DNA of 64,000 bases, taken from contig NZ_FNGD01000004.1 in assembly GCF_900102895.1 (NCBI RefSeq), forward strand, positions 62,001-126,000, written 5' to 3'. A program made the translations under genes and the position numbers. Source of the DNA: Arthrobacter sp. ov407 (GTDB lineage: Bacteria > Actinomycetota > Actinomycetes > Actinomycetales > Micrococcaceae). The notes under the pieces are model-generated. The model was not told where the DNA came from. It did no database searches and saw only the letters and a program-made list of their open reading frames with translations. Shown here in pieces: positions 16,970 through 24,666 of the stretch; position 1 is the stretch's first letter; each line of letters begins with the position of its first letter.

Positions 16970-17662
16970 TTAGGCGCGGACGAAGGTCACGCCGCCGGTC
17001 GCCGTGAGCCAGGACAGCGGGTGGACCATCGTCTGGTTGGAGCCGTTCATCCCGCCACTGACCACCTGGCCGTTGCCGGCATAGATGCCAACGTGACCGG
17101 ACTGGACCACCATGTCGCCAGGCTTCGGGGCCGCCACGACTGTTCCGAGGCCAAGGAATGCCCGGGGACCAATGTCACCAACCGGCTTGCCCGCGGCGCC
17201 AAGGGCCTTTTCCACCATGGCAGTGCAGTCCTGGGTGATGCCCAACTGGCTGTACGCGGCCGAGAGCATGATGGCGTTGCGTCCGCCAGCGGGCGCCGCG
17301 GCCGGCGCTGCTGCCGGAGCGGCCTGGACCTGCACGGTTGCCTTGGGTGCTACGGCTACCTTGGGTGCTGCTGCAGGCGCTGCGGCCGGCGCTGCTGCGG
17401 GAGCCGGGGCCGCGGCAACGGGCTTTTCGATCACTGGCGCCGCGACGGTAGCTACCGCGGGGCGCTCATAGCTGATCTTGACACTTGTTGCGGCGCTGAC
17501 GGGAGCGCTGACCAGTCCCTTGACGTCCACGTTGGACGCCGGAGCGGAGTCGCGCTGCGCAGGTGCTGCGGCTGCGTTGGCTGCCATTCCGCTGGTGAGG
17601 ACCAGGCCGGATGCGGCGGCGAGGACGGCGGCATGGCGCGCAAAAGTATTGATTGAAGACAT
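16970..17662 (-). CDS. Secreted NlpC/P60-like cell-wall protein
   Basis: From ATG 17662, with a GGGAGAGG ribosome-binding site, the product is 230 residues. It has a signal peptide ending around ANAAAA, a long Ala/Pro linker and a C-terminal domain of about 90 residues. That domain keeps the NlpC/P60 landmarks: a Cys in GITQDCTAMVEKAL and a His in VQSGHVGIYAGNGQVV. The normal DCSG context is altered, so peptidase activity is not assured. Cleavage of peptidoglycan stem peptides is the usual role. An upstream ydaO-type riboswitch suggests control by cyclic-di-AMP. Confidence 0.8.
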   Translation of the reverse strand: MSSINTFARHAAVLAAASGLVLTSGMAANAAAAPAQRDSAPASNVDVKGLVSAPVSAATSVKISYERPAVATVAAPVIEKPVAAAPAPAAAPAAAPAAAPKVAVAPKATVQVQAAPAAAPAAAPAGGRNAIMLSAAYSQLGITQDCTAMVEKALGAAGKPVGDIGPRAFLGLGTVVAAPKPGDMVVQSGHVGIYAGNGQVVSGGMNGSNQTMVHPLSWLTATGGVTFVRA

Positions 17663-17679
17663 GAATGTAGCCTCTCCCA

Positions 17680-17866
17680 ATGCCTGCGAGGTGAGCTGTC
17701 GGATTCGGATGGGAGTCACCCGGCCGCACTCCAGGGCCCGTCGTTGCGGGCACCGTGCGGCTTCACCCCAAGACCTGCGTAATCAGCAGGCCAAAAGTGG
17801 TTTCCCCGTCTCTGCCGGTCGTTGATGCGAGTTACCCCCGGGCCGCGGCAGAGTTAGGCAATCGGC
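17680..17866 (-). ncRNA. ydaO/yuaA-type (cyclic-di-AMP) riboswitch
   Basis: Read on the minus strand, the leader of the NlpC/P60-like gene contains the conserved blocks of the ydaO/yuaA class in order: a CCTAACTCTGCCG entry, ACGGGGAAACCAC, TTGGGGTGAAGCC, and the 3' block CCGAATCCGACAGCTCACCT followed by CGCAGGC and the GGGAGAGG ribosome-binding site. This RNA binds cyclic-di-AMP and in actinobacteria commonly precedes cell-wall hydrolase genes. The boundaries are approximate; the class call is by recalled consensus, not a covariance search. Confidence 0.8.
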
Positions 17867-17897
17867 TGGGGAGCGCCCGTATCGGAGACAACAGGCA

Positions 17898-17928
17898 CTT
17901 ATCCACCGTAACGCGAACCGCACGCGAA
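17898..17928 (-). promoter_or_regulatory. Putative promoter and direct repeat upstream of the riboswitch
   Basis: On the minus strand TTCGCGT occurs twice with 11-bp spacing (17922-17928 and 17911-17917), followed by GATAAG (17898-17903) as a possible -10. The repeat could be a response-regulator site, but the evidence is weak. Confidence 0.3.
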
Positions 17929-18041
17929 TGTCACATTCAGGTAACGGCGGCCACAGTGCGGTCCGGAAATTGCCCATGGGGCGGCGCCATATCCGAACGT
18001 AGGATGATGCCATCAGCATCACGCCGAAGTGGAGACCCGAA

Positions 18042-18320
18042 ATGAACAGCCACTGTGTCGCCATCTGCCAGTTGAGCAATCAGCCCCAGGAGGACTTCGA
18101 CGTAAACACCGAGCTGCTGGTCCTGGACGGCGGGGACGTCCACGTAACCACGTGGGACGCGGAACCGCGCGACGGAGGCTTCGACGAGCACGTCCTCAAC
18201 GATCGGGTGGACGCGCTCGGGTACATGGTTGTCAATGACTGGGCGTTCCTGGACGGGAAGGCCTACGCGGTGGTGGAGCGGCGGTCTGGCCCGGTGCCGG
18301 CCCGCCGCGGCGAGCCGTGA
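18042..18320 (+). CDS. Conserved-looking small hypothetical protein
   Basis: The 92-residue product begins MNSHCVAICQLSNQPQEDFD and is acidic, with DGGDVHVTTWDAEPRDGGFD and a hydrophobic ALGYMVVNDWAFLDGKAYAVV stretch that reads as paired beta strands. No signal peptide or TM helix is seen. GGAGACCCGAA precedes the ATG, and a TAGGAT -10 lies about 35 nt upstream. Its stop overlaps the antiporter start as GTGA, so it is likely translated with it. I do not recognise the family. Confidence 0.65.
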   Translation: MNSHCVAICQLSNQPQEDFDVNTELLVLDGGDVHVTTWDAEPRDGGFDEHVLNDRVDALGYMVVNDWAFLDGKAYAVVERRSGPVPARRGEP

Positions 18321-19531
18321 CGTTTCTGTCCCTGGCGCTGATCGCCGTCGTCGCCCTGGCCGGCCCCCTGCTGGCGCTCCCGGCGCGCTGGCGGTTGCCG
18401 GTGGTGCTGGGCGAACTGCTGGCCGGCATCGCGATCGGACGCTCAGGCCTGGCCCTGGTGGACCCTTCGGACCCGACGTTTAGCCTGTTGGCCAACATCG
18501 GGTTCGCGCTGATGATGTTTGTGGCCGGAACCCACGTTCCGGTGAGGGATCCGCAGATCCGCTCCGCTCTCGGCAATGGCTCCCGCCGGGCTATTGCGGC
18601 CGCAGCGGCGGCGGTGGCCGTCGGAACCGGCATTGGCCTGCTCTTCGGGACTGGACATGCTCCCCTCTACGCAGTGCTGCTGGCGTCCTCGTCGGCCGCC
18701 CTGGTCCTTCCGATCATCGATTCGCTGCGCCTCGGCGGACCCGATGTCGTCGCCATGACGGCACAGGTGGCCATCGCCGACATCGCCTGCATTGTGGCGT
18801 TGCCGCTCCTCGTGGATCCGCCCCACGCAGGCCGCGCGGCGCTGGGCGTGCTCACGGTGACGGGCTGCGCGGTGGTGCTCTATTTCGTCTTGCGCTGGCT
18901 GGACCGCAGGGGAACCAGCGGGCGCATGCACCGGCTCTCGGAAAGCCGCAAGTTTGCCCTGGAGCTCAGGATCCAGCTGGCCATCCTCTTCGCCCTCGCC
19001 GCAGTCGCGACGTGGAGCAATGTGTCCGTGATGATGGCAGGCTTTTCCTTCGGCCTGGTGGTGGCTGCCGTCGGCGAACCGCGGCGGCTGGCCCGGCAAC
19101 TGTTCGCCCTCAGCGACGGTTTCCTTGGTCCGGTGTTCTTCGTCTGGCTGGGTGCATCACTGACGCTCAAGGATCTGGCCGGGCACCCGGACATGATTGC
19201 CCTCGGCGTGGCCCTGGGAGTAGGGGCCCTGCTGACGCACGCCGGCCTGGCGTTCCTGGGTCTCCCGCTGCCCCTCGGGGTGCTGTCGGCGGCCCAACTT
19301 GGCGTGCCGGTGGCGGCGGCGAGCATCGGCACGCAGCTTCAGGTCCTGCTTCCTGGCGAGGCCGCGGCCCTCCTGGTGGGCGCACTGGTCACCATAGCCG
19401 CGAGCGCCGTCGCCGGGTCACGGGCGGCGAGGACTTTCGCGCTGCCCGCAAATGCTGGCGGCAGGTCCGGCGATGCCGGCAGCGCCGTCGGACAGGGCGA
19501 TCCGGGCGGTCCGGGAGATCCGAAAGTGTGA
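18317..19531 (+). CDS. Cation:proton antiporter (CPA2/Kef-like)
   Basis: The 404-residue product starts at the GTG overlapping the previous stop and has about 12 hydrophobic helices. LPVVLGELLAGIAIGRSGL and FALMMFVAGTHVP are the typical first segments of Na+/H+ and K+/H+ exchangers of the CPA2 type. A central DIACIVALPLL carries the membrane Asp expected for ion exchange. There is no C-terminal RCK domain; the tail is Gly/Asp-rich. It is expected to exchange monovalent cations for protons at the cytoplasmic membrane. Confidence 0.85.
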   Translation: MTFLSLALIAVVALAGPLLALPARWRLPVVLGELLAGIAIGRSGLALVDPSDPTFSLLANIGFALMMFVAGTHVPVRDPQIRSALGNGSRRAIAAAAAAVAVGTGIGLLFGTGHAPLYAVLLASSSAALVLPIIDSLRLGGPDVVAMTAQVAIADIACIVALPLLVDPPHAGRAALGVLTVTGCAVVLYFVLRWLDRRGTSGRMHRLSESRKFALELRIQLAILFALAAVATWSNVSVMMAGFSFGLVVAAVGEPRRLARQLFALSDGFLGPVFFVWLGASLTLKDLAGHPDMIALGVALGVGALLTHAGLAFLGLPLPLGVLSAAQLGVPVAAASIGTQLQVLLPGEAAALLVGALVTIAASAVAGSRAARTFALPANAGGRSGDAGSAVGQGDPGGPGDPKV

Positions 19532-19589
19532 AAGGCGGAAGTCCGAACGAGGGCCGGGCCGGCGGAGCCTGCTCGGATGGTTCGGTTCG

Positions 19590-20321
19590 TCACTCACCAA
19601 CGGATGTGAATTGCAGCTCAGGCCTCCTCTTTGCCATCTCGGCCACGACCCGGGAAACCGCGTCCCGAACGTCAGCGCCGTCAGCGGCGTCGTCGTCGTC
19701 GAGCGGCCCCCGAGGCCCGCCGAGCACCGCATTGGCGTGCCGGACAAATCTGTCCCAGTCCCCCGCGCCCGCGCGCAGCGCCAGCAGTGGCGAGAGCAGC
19801 GCAGCCCGGCGCAGCCAGGCATCAGGCTCTTGCATCCACCGGTCCAGCACGCTGTCAGCCCGCACCCTGGCGAGAACGTCGAGCCCACCCACCAAAGGTC
19901 CGACGACGTCGACGGCGAGCGGATCCACGAGGTCCCGGACCTTCGCGTCCCGGATGAAGCCCTCCAGCCGGGTGAGGTCGGAGTTGGTCAGCAGCTTTAC
20001 ATTGGCCTGCAGCAGGACCACCGCGGCCAACCGGCGCTCGAAAACCGGCGCCGTCCGCAGTTCGGAGCCCCGCGGTTCGGAACCCCACAGTTCGGAACCC
20101 CACAGTTCGGAACTCAGCGCGGTGACCTCATCGTGGGACAGTCCCGGATAGCGGCGGCCGGCATCACGGACGGTCCCGCGTACGGCACCCACGGATGTGC
20201 CGTAGAACCGGAGGCCCCTGCCTCCTGGCGCCAATTCCAGCCGCGACCGCAGCTCGTCCGCACGGCGCCAAGAACCTTCCCGCTGCAGCGAGAGGTCGAT
20301 AAAGTCGCCGGCATCACTCAC
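19590..20321 (-). CDS. DNA alkylation repair-like (AlkD-type HEAT) protein
   Basis: From the GTG at 20321 the product is 243 residues. It is built of helical repeats, with FIDLSLQREGSWRRADELRS, FYGTSVGAVRGTVRDAG, KLLTNSDLTRLEGFIRD and RMAA-type later helices including MQEPDAWLRRAALLS. That pattern matches AlkD-family glycosylases, which excise bulky alkylated bases. An inserted SELWG repeat between two helices is unusual. The frame is open further upstream, but that extension overlaps the divergent promoter region and lacks homology-like content. Confidence 0.7.
   Translation of the reverse strand: MSDAGDFIDLSLQREGSWRRADELRSRLELAPGGRGLRFYGTSVGAVRGTVRDAGRRYPGLSHDEVTALSSELWGSELWGSEPRGSELRTAPVFERRLAAVVLLQANVKLLTNSDLTRLEGFIRDAKVRDLVDPLAVDVVGPLVGGLDVLARVRADSVLDRWMQEPDAWLRRAALLSPLLALRAGAGDWDRFVRHANAVLGGPRGPLDDDDAADGADVRDAVSRVVAEMAKRRPELQFTSVGE
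20061..20113 (+). repeat. 15-bp tandem repeat inside the AlkD-like gene
   Basis: Units TTCGGAGCCCCGCGG, TTCGGAACCCCACAG, TTCGGAACCCCACAG and a partial fourth follow each other. On the coding (minus) strand they encode a SELWG-SELWG-SEPRG-type pentapeptide insertion. The unit resembles the intergenic repeat at 28939-28998. Confidence 0.9.
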
Positions 20322-20401
20322 ACGTCCATTCTTTCCCCTCGCGGCTGGCGGTGGAAACGCGGTGCCGATCCGTCCTGAGCGGCCAGCGTGGCCCATCTGC
20401 C

Positions 20402-20407
20402 TAGACT
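20402..20407 (+). promoter_or_regulatory. Probable -10 box TAGACT
   Basis: TAGACT lies 39 nt before the preferred ATG at 20447 of the lipoprotein gene. It is too close to the alternative ATG at 20411 for that codon to lie inside the transcript, and this decides the start choice. Confidence 0.4.
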
Positions 20408-20446
20408 GATATGGCAAGTCTCCGATCGAAAGCGGTTCACGTAACC

Positions 20447-21061
20447 ATGCATACCAAGCTGACACTCGCCGTCGCACTTTCCGCCCTGACGCTGGGGGTG
20501 GCAGGGTGCGCCGCCCCTGCGCCGTCTACAGCGCCGTCTACTGCACCGTCTACTGAGTCTCCCGCCGCGTCCTCGGCGGACGCCGATTTTGCCCTGGACA
20601 TCGCGGGGGCGCCCGGCCGGATCGCCCAGGCCGGTCTCACGGTGCTGGCCGCGGAGGGCAACGTGGACCACTATCACGCGCATCTGGACGTGCTGAAGGA
20701 CGGCAAGCCCGTCGCGGTGCCGGCCGATATCGGCATCACGGCCGGACCGGACCACCGCGCCAACGGCATCTCAGCGCTGCACACCCACGACACCACAGGC
20801 GTGGTCCACATCGAGTCCCCCACCGCGGGCCAGGTCTTCACCCTCGGGCAGCTCCTGACGGAATGGGGTGTCCTCGGCGGCAGCGGCGCGCCAGGCACCG
20901 GGACAGGTCCGCTGGACGGCTGGACCCTTTACGTGAACGGCCACAAGTACGACGCCGGGATCCGGAACCTCCCATTGAAGGCGCACGATGAGATCGTCCT
21001 GTCCTACGGCGCCGCCCCGGCAAAAATCGCTGCCGCCTACGATTTCCCGCCCGGAGAATGA
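20447..21061 (+). CDS. Histidine-rich secreted lipoprotein of unknown function
   Basis: From ATG 20447 the product has 204 residues with a signal sequence and lipobox ending VAGC. A Ser/Thr/Pro linker built of three STAP-like repeats follows. The mature part has EGNVDHYHAHLDVLKDGK, then SALHTHDTTGVVHIESPTAG and GWTLYVNGHKYDAG. The clustered His residues suggest metal binding, possibly copper, but this is inference. Similar HTHDTTG-type proteins are common in actinobacteria without an assigned role. It is divergent from the AlkD-like gene. Confidence 0.7.
   Translation: MHTKLTLAVALSALTLGVAGCAAPAPSTAPSTAPSTESPAASSADADFALDIAGAPGRIAQAGLTVLAAEGNVDHYHAHLDVLKDGKPVAVPADIGITAGPDHRANGISALHTHDTTGVVHIESPTAGQVFTLGQLLTEWGVLGGSGAPGTGTGPLDGWTLYVNGHKYDAGIRNLPLKAHDEIVLSYGAAPAKIAAAYDFPPGE
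20515..20556 (+). repeat. 12-bp in-frame repeat in the lipoprotein linker
   Basis: GCGCCGTCTACA, GCGCCGTCTACT and GCACCGTCTACT follow one another and encode APST repeats directly after the lipidated Cys. This is a flexible spacer that could vary in copy number. Confidence 0.8.
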
Positions 21062-21324
21062 GCCGACCGGAGGCGACCGCGGGCGGCAGGCCCATCAAGC
21101 CCCAAGACTGCACAATTTTGCAGAAGCAGAGCGTTCAACCCCGGCTGGGAGGACTCTCGCGATAAAGGTCTGCACAAACGTGCATGGTGACGAGATCGGC
21201 GGAGCGTCTTTCCTAGGCTGAAGTGATAGAAGTGAGCCGGATCACAGCGTTGGAGCTGATCCCCTACCTCACTTCCAATCACACAGACCGTCACAGATGA
21301 CGCGTCCAACCGAAGAGGTAATCC

Positions 21325-22080
21325 GTGCCCTACCCCAGAACGCCCGCAGCACTCGCAACCTTGGCATCCGCCACCCTGGCATTGCTTGGCGCATCCCTGA
21401 TGGACGTGCCGGCAGCCCAGGCCGATACCGTTGACGTCTCTCCACCCGGCGCGAATGACTGGTCTTGCAAGCCCTCGGCAGCCCACCCCTACCCGGTAAT
21501 CCTGGTGCCGGGAACATTCGAGAACATGGCGAAGAACTGGGCGACTCTGTCGCCGGCGCTGAAGAGCCAAGGCTACTGCGTTTACGCGCTGAACTACGGT
21601 GCGACCAACGGCGTTGACGCCACGGGCCCGGTGGCTGACTCAGCCCGTCAGCTTGCCCCGTTTGTCGATAAAGTGCTGGCCTCGACGGGTTCCAGGAAAG
21701 TTGATCTCGTGGGCCACAGCCAGGGCGGCATGATGCCGCGTTACTACCTCGGGTTCCTTGGCGGCGCGAACAAGGTGAATCACCTCGTGGGCATTGCGCC
21801 GTCCAACCACGGCACCCGCGGGCTGATCGCCCCCTCACCGGACAGCGTTCCGCCGGCGACCTCCGTGGGAGGGTCCAATTGCCAAGCCTGCGCCGACCAG
21901 CAGGCCGGTTCACCATTCCTCGCCAAGCTCAACTCCATTGGCGATACGGTTTCTGGTCCTGCATACACTGTGATCTCCACGACGCACGACGAGGTGGTGA
22001 CGCCCTACCCCAGCCAGTTCCTCGCCGGCGCTGCCCGGCAGGTCACGAACATCACCATCCCGGAGGGGTCCGTTGTTTAA
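21325..22080 (+). CDS. Secreted lipase/esterase, C-terminally truncated
   Basis: The GTG at 21325 has an AGAGGTAA ribosome-binding site. The 251-residue product has a signal peptide ending around AQA, HPYPVILVPGTFENMAKNWA (oxyanion region) and the nucleophile elbow LVGHSQGGM with Ser132. STTHDEVVTPY supplies the probable catalytic Asp222. It then ends NITIPEGSVV, whereas actinobacterial lipases of this type run on 30-40 residues to a segment with the catalytic His. That His is missing here, so the enzyme is probably inactive. The last codons are the ribosome-binding region of the next gene, which points to a deletion junction. Confidence 0.8.
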   Translation: MPYPRTPAALATLASATLALLGASLMDVPAAQADTVDVSPPGANDWSCKPSAAHPYPVILVPGTFENMAKNWATLSPALKSQGYCVYALNYGATNGVDATGPVADSARQLAPFVDKVLASTGSRKVDLVGHSQGGMMPRYYLGFLGGANKVNHLVGIAPSNHGTRGLIAPSPDSVPPATSVGGSNCQACADQQAGSPFLAKLNSIGDTVSGPAYTVISTTHDEVVTPYPSQFLAGAARQVTNITIPEGSVV

Positions 22081-23227
22081 GCAAACACCGTTCAAAAAAG
22101 CACAATTCACGCCAGCAGGGTTCAAGCCAACACAGCTTCACAAAGTAGCGATTGCGCTGAGCCTGGGCGCACTGTCCCTGACCGGGTGCAGCGTCGCTCC
22201 CACAGCCGGTACCGCAGCCCCATCCCCGGCAACTCAGGCCTCACAACCTGCCGCGGACTCCACGGCATCGGCGGCCACCAAGGCCTCGCGTCCTGCCGCG
22301 GCTTCCACGTCGTCGGCGGCCAAGGCAACTAAGTCGGCGGCGCCGTCTGCCCCCAAGCCCGTCGGCGGGACCACCGCTGCAACGGCGGAACCCGGAGTCG
22401 AAGCGGCAGCGACGGCCGCCGTCGCACCCGCCGGCGCACCGGCAGCCGCGCCGATCACTGCGGCTGCGGCCGGCGGCGCACACGCGGCAGCCGCTGCGGG
22501 TTCGACGTCGGTGGCACCGGGAGCGGCGCCGGCCGCCGCGCCCGTTGCGGCCCAGGCCGCCGTCGCCGCGACCGGCAGCGATTCGCAAGCCGCCATTGCC
22601 CGGGGCTGGGGTGGGGTTGTTGCTGGCGACGAGTTCTCCAACACCGGCGCCCCTGACGCCACCAAGTGGAGCGTCTTTAAGGGGACCGGACATGCCGGTA
22701 AGGGCGTGCGGAGCCCGCAGGCGTGGTCGGTCGCCAGTGGCGTGGCCACGGTCAGCGGCAACTCGGCCGGCACCACGGGCGGCATGTCCGCCAAATTTGC
22801 GCAGCAGAAATACGGCAAATGGGAGACGCGCATGCGGACCAGCGCCCGGGACCCGAAGTACCACCCCGTGCTGATCCTGTGGCCCAATAACAACACCTCT
22901 CCCAACTGCGCCGAGATTGACTACGCCGAGGGCACCACCAACACCAGCCAGATCAAGTTCTTCCTGCACTACGCCTGCGGCGGCTCGAACTTCCAGACCA
23001 CGGCGGCCAAGACGATCGACACCACCCAGTGGCACAACTACGCAGTGGAATGGACTCCGGCAGGCGTCACCGGATACATCGACGGCGTGAAGACCTTCTC
23101 CGACACGAACCCCGCGCACCTGCCCTCCGTGGGCATGCATCAGACGTTGCAGCTGGACTGGTTCCCTGACGGATCAGCCACCAAGCCTTCACAGATGCAG
23201 GTCGACTGGGTCCGCGTCTACAAGTAG
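22073..23227 (+). CDS. Glycoside hydrolase family 16 lipoprotein
   Basis: A TTG at 22073 follows GGAGGGG and gives 384 residues. The lipobox ends LTGC (Cys39). A very long Ala/Pro/Thr linker runs to about residue 175. The catalytic jelly-roll domain follows, with GWGGVVAGDEFSN, KFAQQKYGKWETRMRTS and the catalytic block CAEIDYAEGTT, which matches the GH16 ExDxxE motif. GH16 enzymes cleave beta-1,3/1,4-glucans or galactans; the substrate is not determinable here. A paralogue lies inverted at 24667-25455. Confidence 0.88.
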   Translation: MFKQTPFKKAQFTPAGFKPTQLHKVAIALSLGALSLTGCSVAPTAGTAAPSPATQASQPAADSTASAATKASRPAAASTSSAAKATKSAAPSAPKPVGGTTAATAEPGVEAAATAAVAPAGAPAAAPITAAAAGGAHAAAAAGSTSVAPGAAPAAAPVAAQAAVAATGSDSQAAIARGWGGVVAGDEFSNTGAPDATKWSVFKGTGHAGKGVRSPQAWSVASGVATVSGNSAGTTGGMSAKFAQQKYGKWETRMRTSARDPKYHPVLILWPNNNTSPNCAEIDYAEGTTNTSQIKFFLHYACGGSNFQTTAAKTIDTTQWHNYAVEWTPAGVTGYIDGVKTFSDTNPAHLPSVGMHQTLQLDWFPDGSATKPSQMQVDWVRVYK

Positions 23228-23245
23228 GACCGGCTCAGGTAAGCC

Positions 23246-23273
23246 AGCCCCGCGCCCTCAGGGGTGCGGGGCT
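23246..23273 (+). terminator. Terminator hairpin after the GH16 gene
   Basis: AGCCCCGC and GCGGGGCT form a stem, and the intervening GCCCTCAGGGGT can extend it. GTCTTGTCG follows. Its 3' arm starts a duplicated 42-bp unit. Confidence 0.65.
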
Positions 23274-23352
23274 GTCTTGTCGTCGGCCGGCATCCGGGGG
23301 TACGGGTGCGGGGCTGGCTTGTCGTCGGCCGGCATCCGAGGGTACGGGTGCG
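23262..23352 (+). repeat. 42-bp tandem duplication
   Basis: A 42-bp unit beginning GGGTGCGGGGCT and ending GGGGGTAC occurs twice (23262-23303 and 23304-23345) with two differences, plus a 7-bp start of a third copy. It lies in the GH16-racemase intergenic gap and includes the 3' arm of the terminator. Confidence 0.9.
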
Positions 23353-23371
23353 CCGCCACCGGCGGCGGGAC

Positions 23372-24025
23372 TCAAACTTCTTGAAGTTCCCGGGCGACCA
23401 CCGCTGAGACGAGCATGGAGCCGGCTGCCGTCACGGCGTCGACGACGGGAACCCCGAGCCGGCGGCGGAGTACGTCTGCCATGCCGATGCTGCTCAGGCC
23501 CGCGCTGGCCTGGACGATCACGTCGGCGCCGGCGTCAACCAGCATGTGGGCCGCGGCGAGGGCGTCGAAGATTCCGGCAGGCATGAGGAACGCGTCGGGC
23601 GTTTCGACGCGCCCCTCCCCGTCAATGAGCAGCATGCGTTCCCCCAGTGCGTCCGAGATCGGGCCCGGTACGTGGGCGCCGAGTCCCAGGACGCCAATTC
23701 GTCCGCCAAAGGTCAGTGCGGCGGCCGCGGCTGCGGAGCCCGCCCCGATGACCGGGATGTCCACGGCTGCCCGGGTGGCGGCCAGCCCGGGGTCGGACGC
23801 GCAGCTGATAATCAGGGCGTCTGCGTCCCCTGCCATTTCCCGGGCCAGCTGAACTACTTTGGGTGCCGCAGAATCGAGCGACGCCTGGTTATAGACGCCG
23901 GACGGCTGGTCCGGAATACAGCGGGAGGTGACGGTAAATCCGAATGCTTCCTGCAGGAGTTTCCCGTGGGCGTGGAGCAGGCGTCGGTCCGACGTCGTCA
24001 TCACCCGGATCAGTCCAACACGCAT
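23372..24025 (-). CDS. Asp/Glu/hydantoin racemase family protein
   Basis: The 217-residue product has the two-domain racemase pattern: MRVGLIRVMTTSD, the first catalytic Cys75 in ALIISCASDPGL, PVIGAGSAAAAAAL and GGRIGVLGLGA. The second catalytic Cys, normally in an LGCAG-like motif, is replaced: VIVQASAGLSSIG has Ser174 at that position. It may therefore be a decarboxylase-like or one-base variant rather than a true two-base racemase. It is convergent with the GH16 gene, and no pathway neighbours indicate a substrate. Confidence 0.8.
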   Translation of the reverse strand: MRVGLIRVMTTSDRRLLHAHGKLLQEAFGFTVTSRCIPDQPSGVYNQASLDSAAPKVVQLAREMAGDADALIISCASDPGLAATRAAVDIPVIGAGSAAAAAALTFGGRIGVLGLGAHVPGPISDALGERMLLIDGEGRVETPDAFLMPAGIFDALAAAHMLVDAGADVIVQASAGLSSIGMADVLRRRLGVPVVDAVTAAGSMLVSAVVARELQEV

Positions 24026-24257
24026 GACGCACTACCTTTCGAACGGAATCCTTGGTGCGAGGCTACTCCGCGAGTATTTCCGTGTGTTTACGGGGAGGTG
24101 ACCAACACAAGCGCCGCCAGCATCTATGGCGCGACGCCGTCGGGGGTATTCACCTCGACACCGTAACTTGCGCAGCACCTTGGCAAAAACTTCGCTTCCG
24201 TTATGTCTGCGGGCCCGGCAGCGTTATATGGTTTGTCACGGTGGGCCGCCTTTGGGT

Positions 24258-24317
24258 CCGGGTCCCCGACCCGGGATGGGGGGAAGGCGGCAGACCGGTT
24301 CCGGGCTCAGCCGGAAC
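24258..24317 (+). promoter_or_regulatory. Structured 5' leader with two hairpins
   Basis: CCGGGTC-CCC-GACCCGG (24258-24274) is a perfect hairpin. GTTCCGG-GCTCAG-CCGGAAC (24298-24317) is a second one with a hexaloop. The second hairpin and the following GAACAAAGGAATAGCC recur before the paralogous gene on the minus strand at 60167, with the same 19-nt distance to the ATG. The remainder of 24026-24257 shows no gene. Confidence 0.6.
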
Positions 24318-24336
24318 GATGAACAAAGGAATAGCC

Positions 24337-24657
24337 ATGTCGGTGGAGACGTCGTCCACTCCAGGACGCCCCGAAGAACAGGTTCCCTATGACCTGGAAT
24401 CCGGTGCGAAACAAGCCGCATCTGCCGATGGAATCCGACATCAGGCCGCCAGAATCATCGACGCTGTCCTCGCCGACGACGCGCCCGAGCACGCCCGCGC
24501 CCAGGAGCTGCTTCGCCAGCAGATTGCCGCGCATCCCGGATCCCCGGAACGTGCCCTGATGGAACACCTCGCGGCGTTGAAGGCTTTGGGCGGGCCCTAT
24601 GACGGGACCTCGGACGCTGGCGGCCCGGTCCAGCCAGACTTTGCCTCGGGCGAGTAA
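24337..24657 (+). CDS. Small conserved hypothetical protein, paralogue of 59700-60167
   Basis: The ATG at 24337 has AAAGGA as ribosome-binding site and gives 106 residues. The core reads IRHQAARIIDAVLADDAPEH, then LRQQIAAHPGSPERALMEHL. It aligns with the 59700-60167 product (AAEIIAAVMSDSSPGQAG, LLQANPGRPEVALAELLIAL). It is helical, acidic and without signal or TM segments. An in-frame ATG at 24319 is not conserved in the paralogue's leader and is rejected. The function is unknown. Confidence 0.65.
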   Translation: MSVETSSTPGRPEEQVPYDLESGAKQAASADGIRHQAARIIDAVLADDAPEHARAQELLRQQIAAHPGSPERALMEHLAALKALGGPYDGTSDAGGPVQPDFASGE

Positions 24658-24666
24658 GCGCAACGC

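Noticed and set aside
24258..24317. ANTAR-type dual-hexaloop antiterminator in the leader
   Set aside because: Two hairpins are present, but the first has a 3-nt loop and the hexaloop GCTCAG lacks the expected A at position 1 and G at position 4.
24052..24336. Longer version of the small protein at 24337
   Set aside because: The upstream part spans the structured leader, and the paralogue at 60167 starts at the equivalent of 24337.
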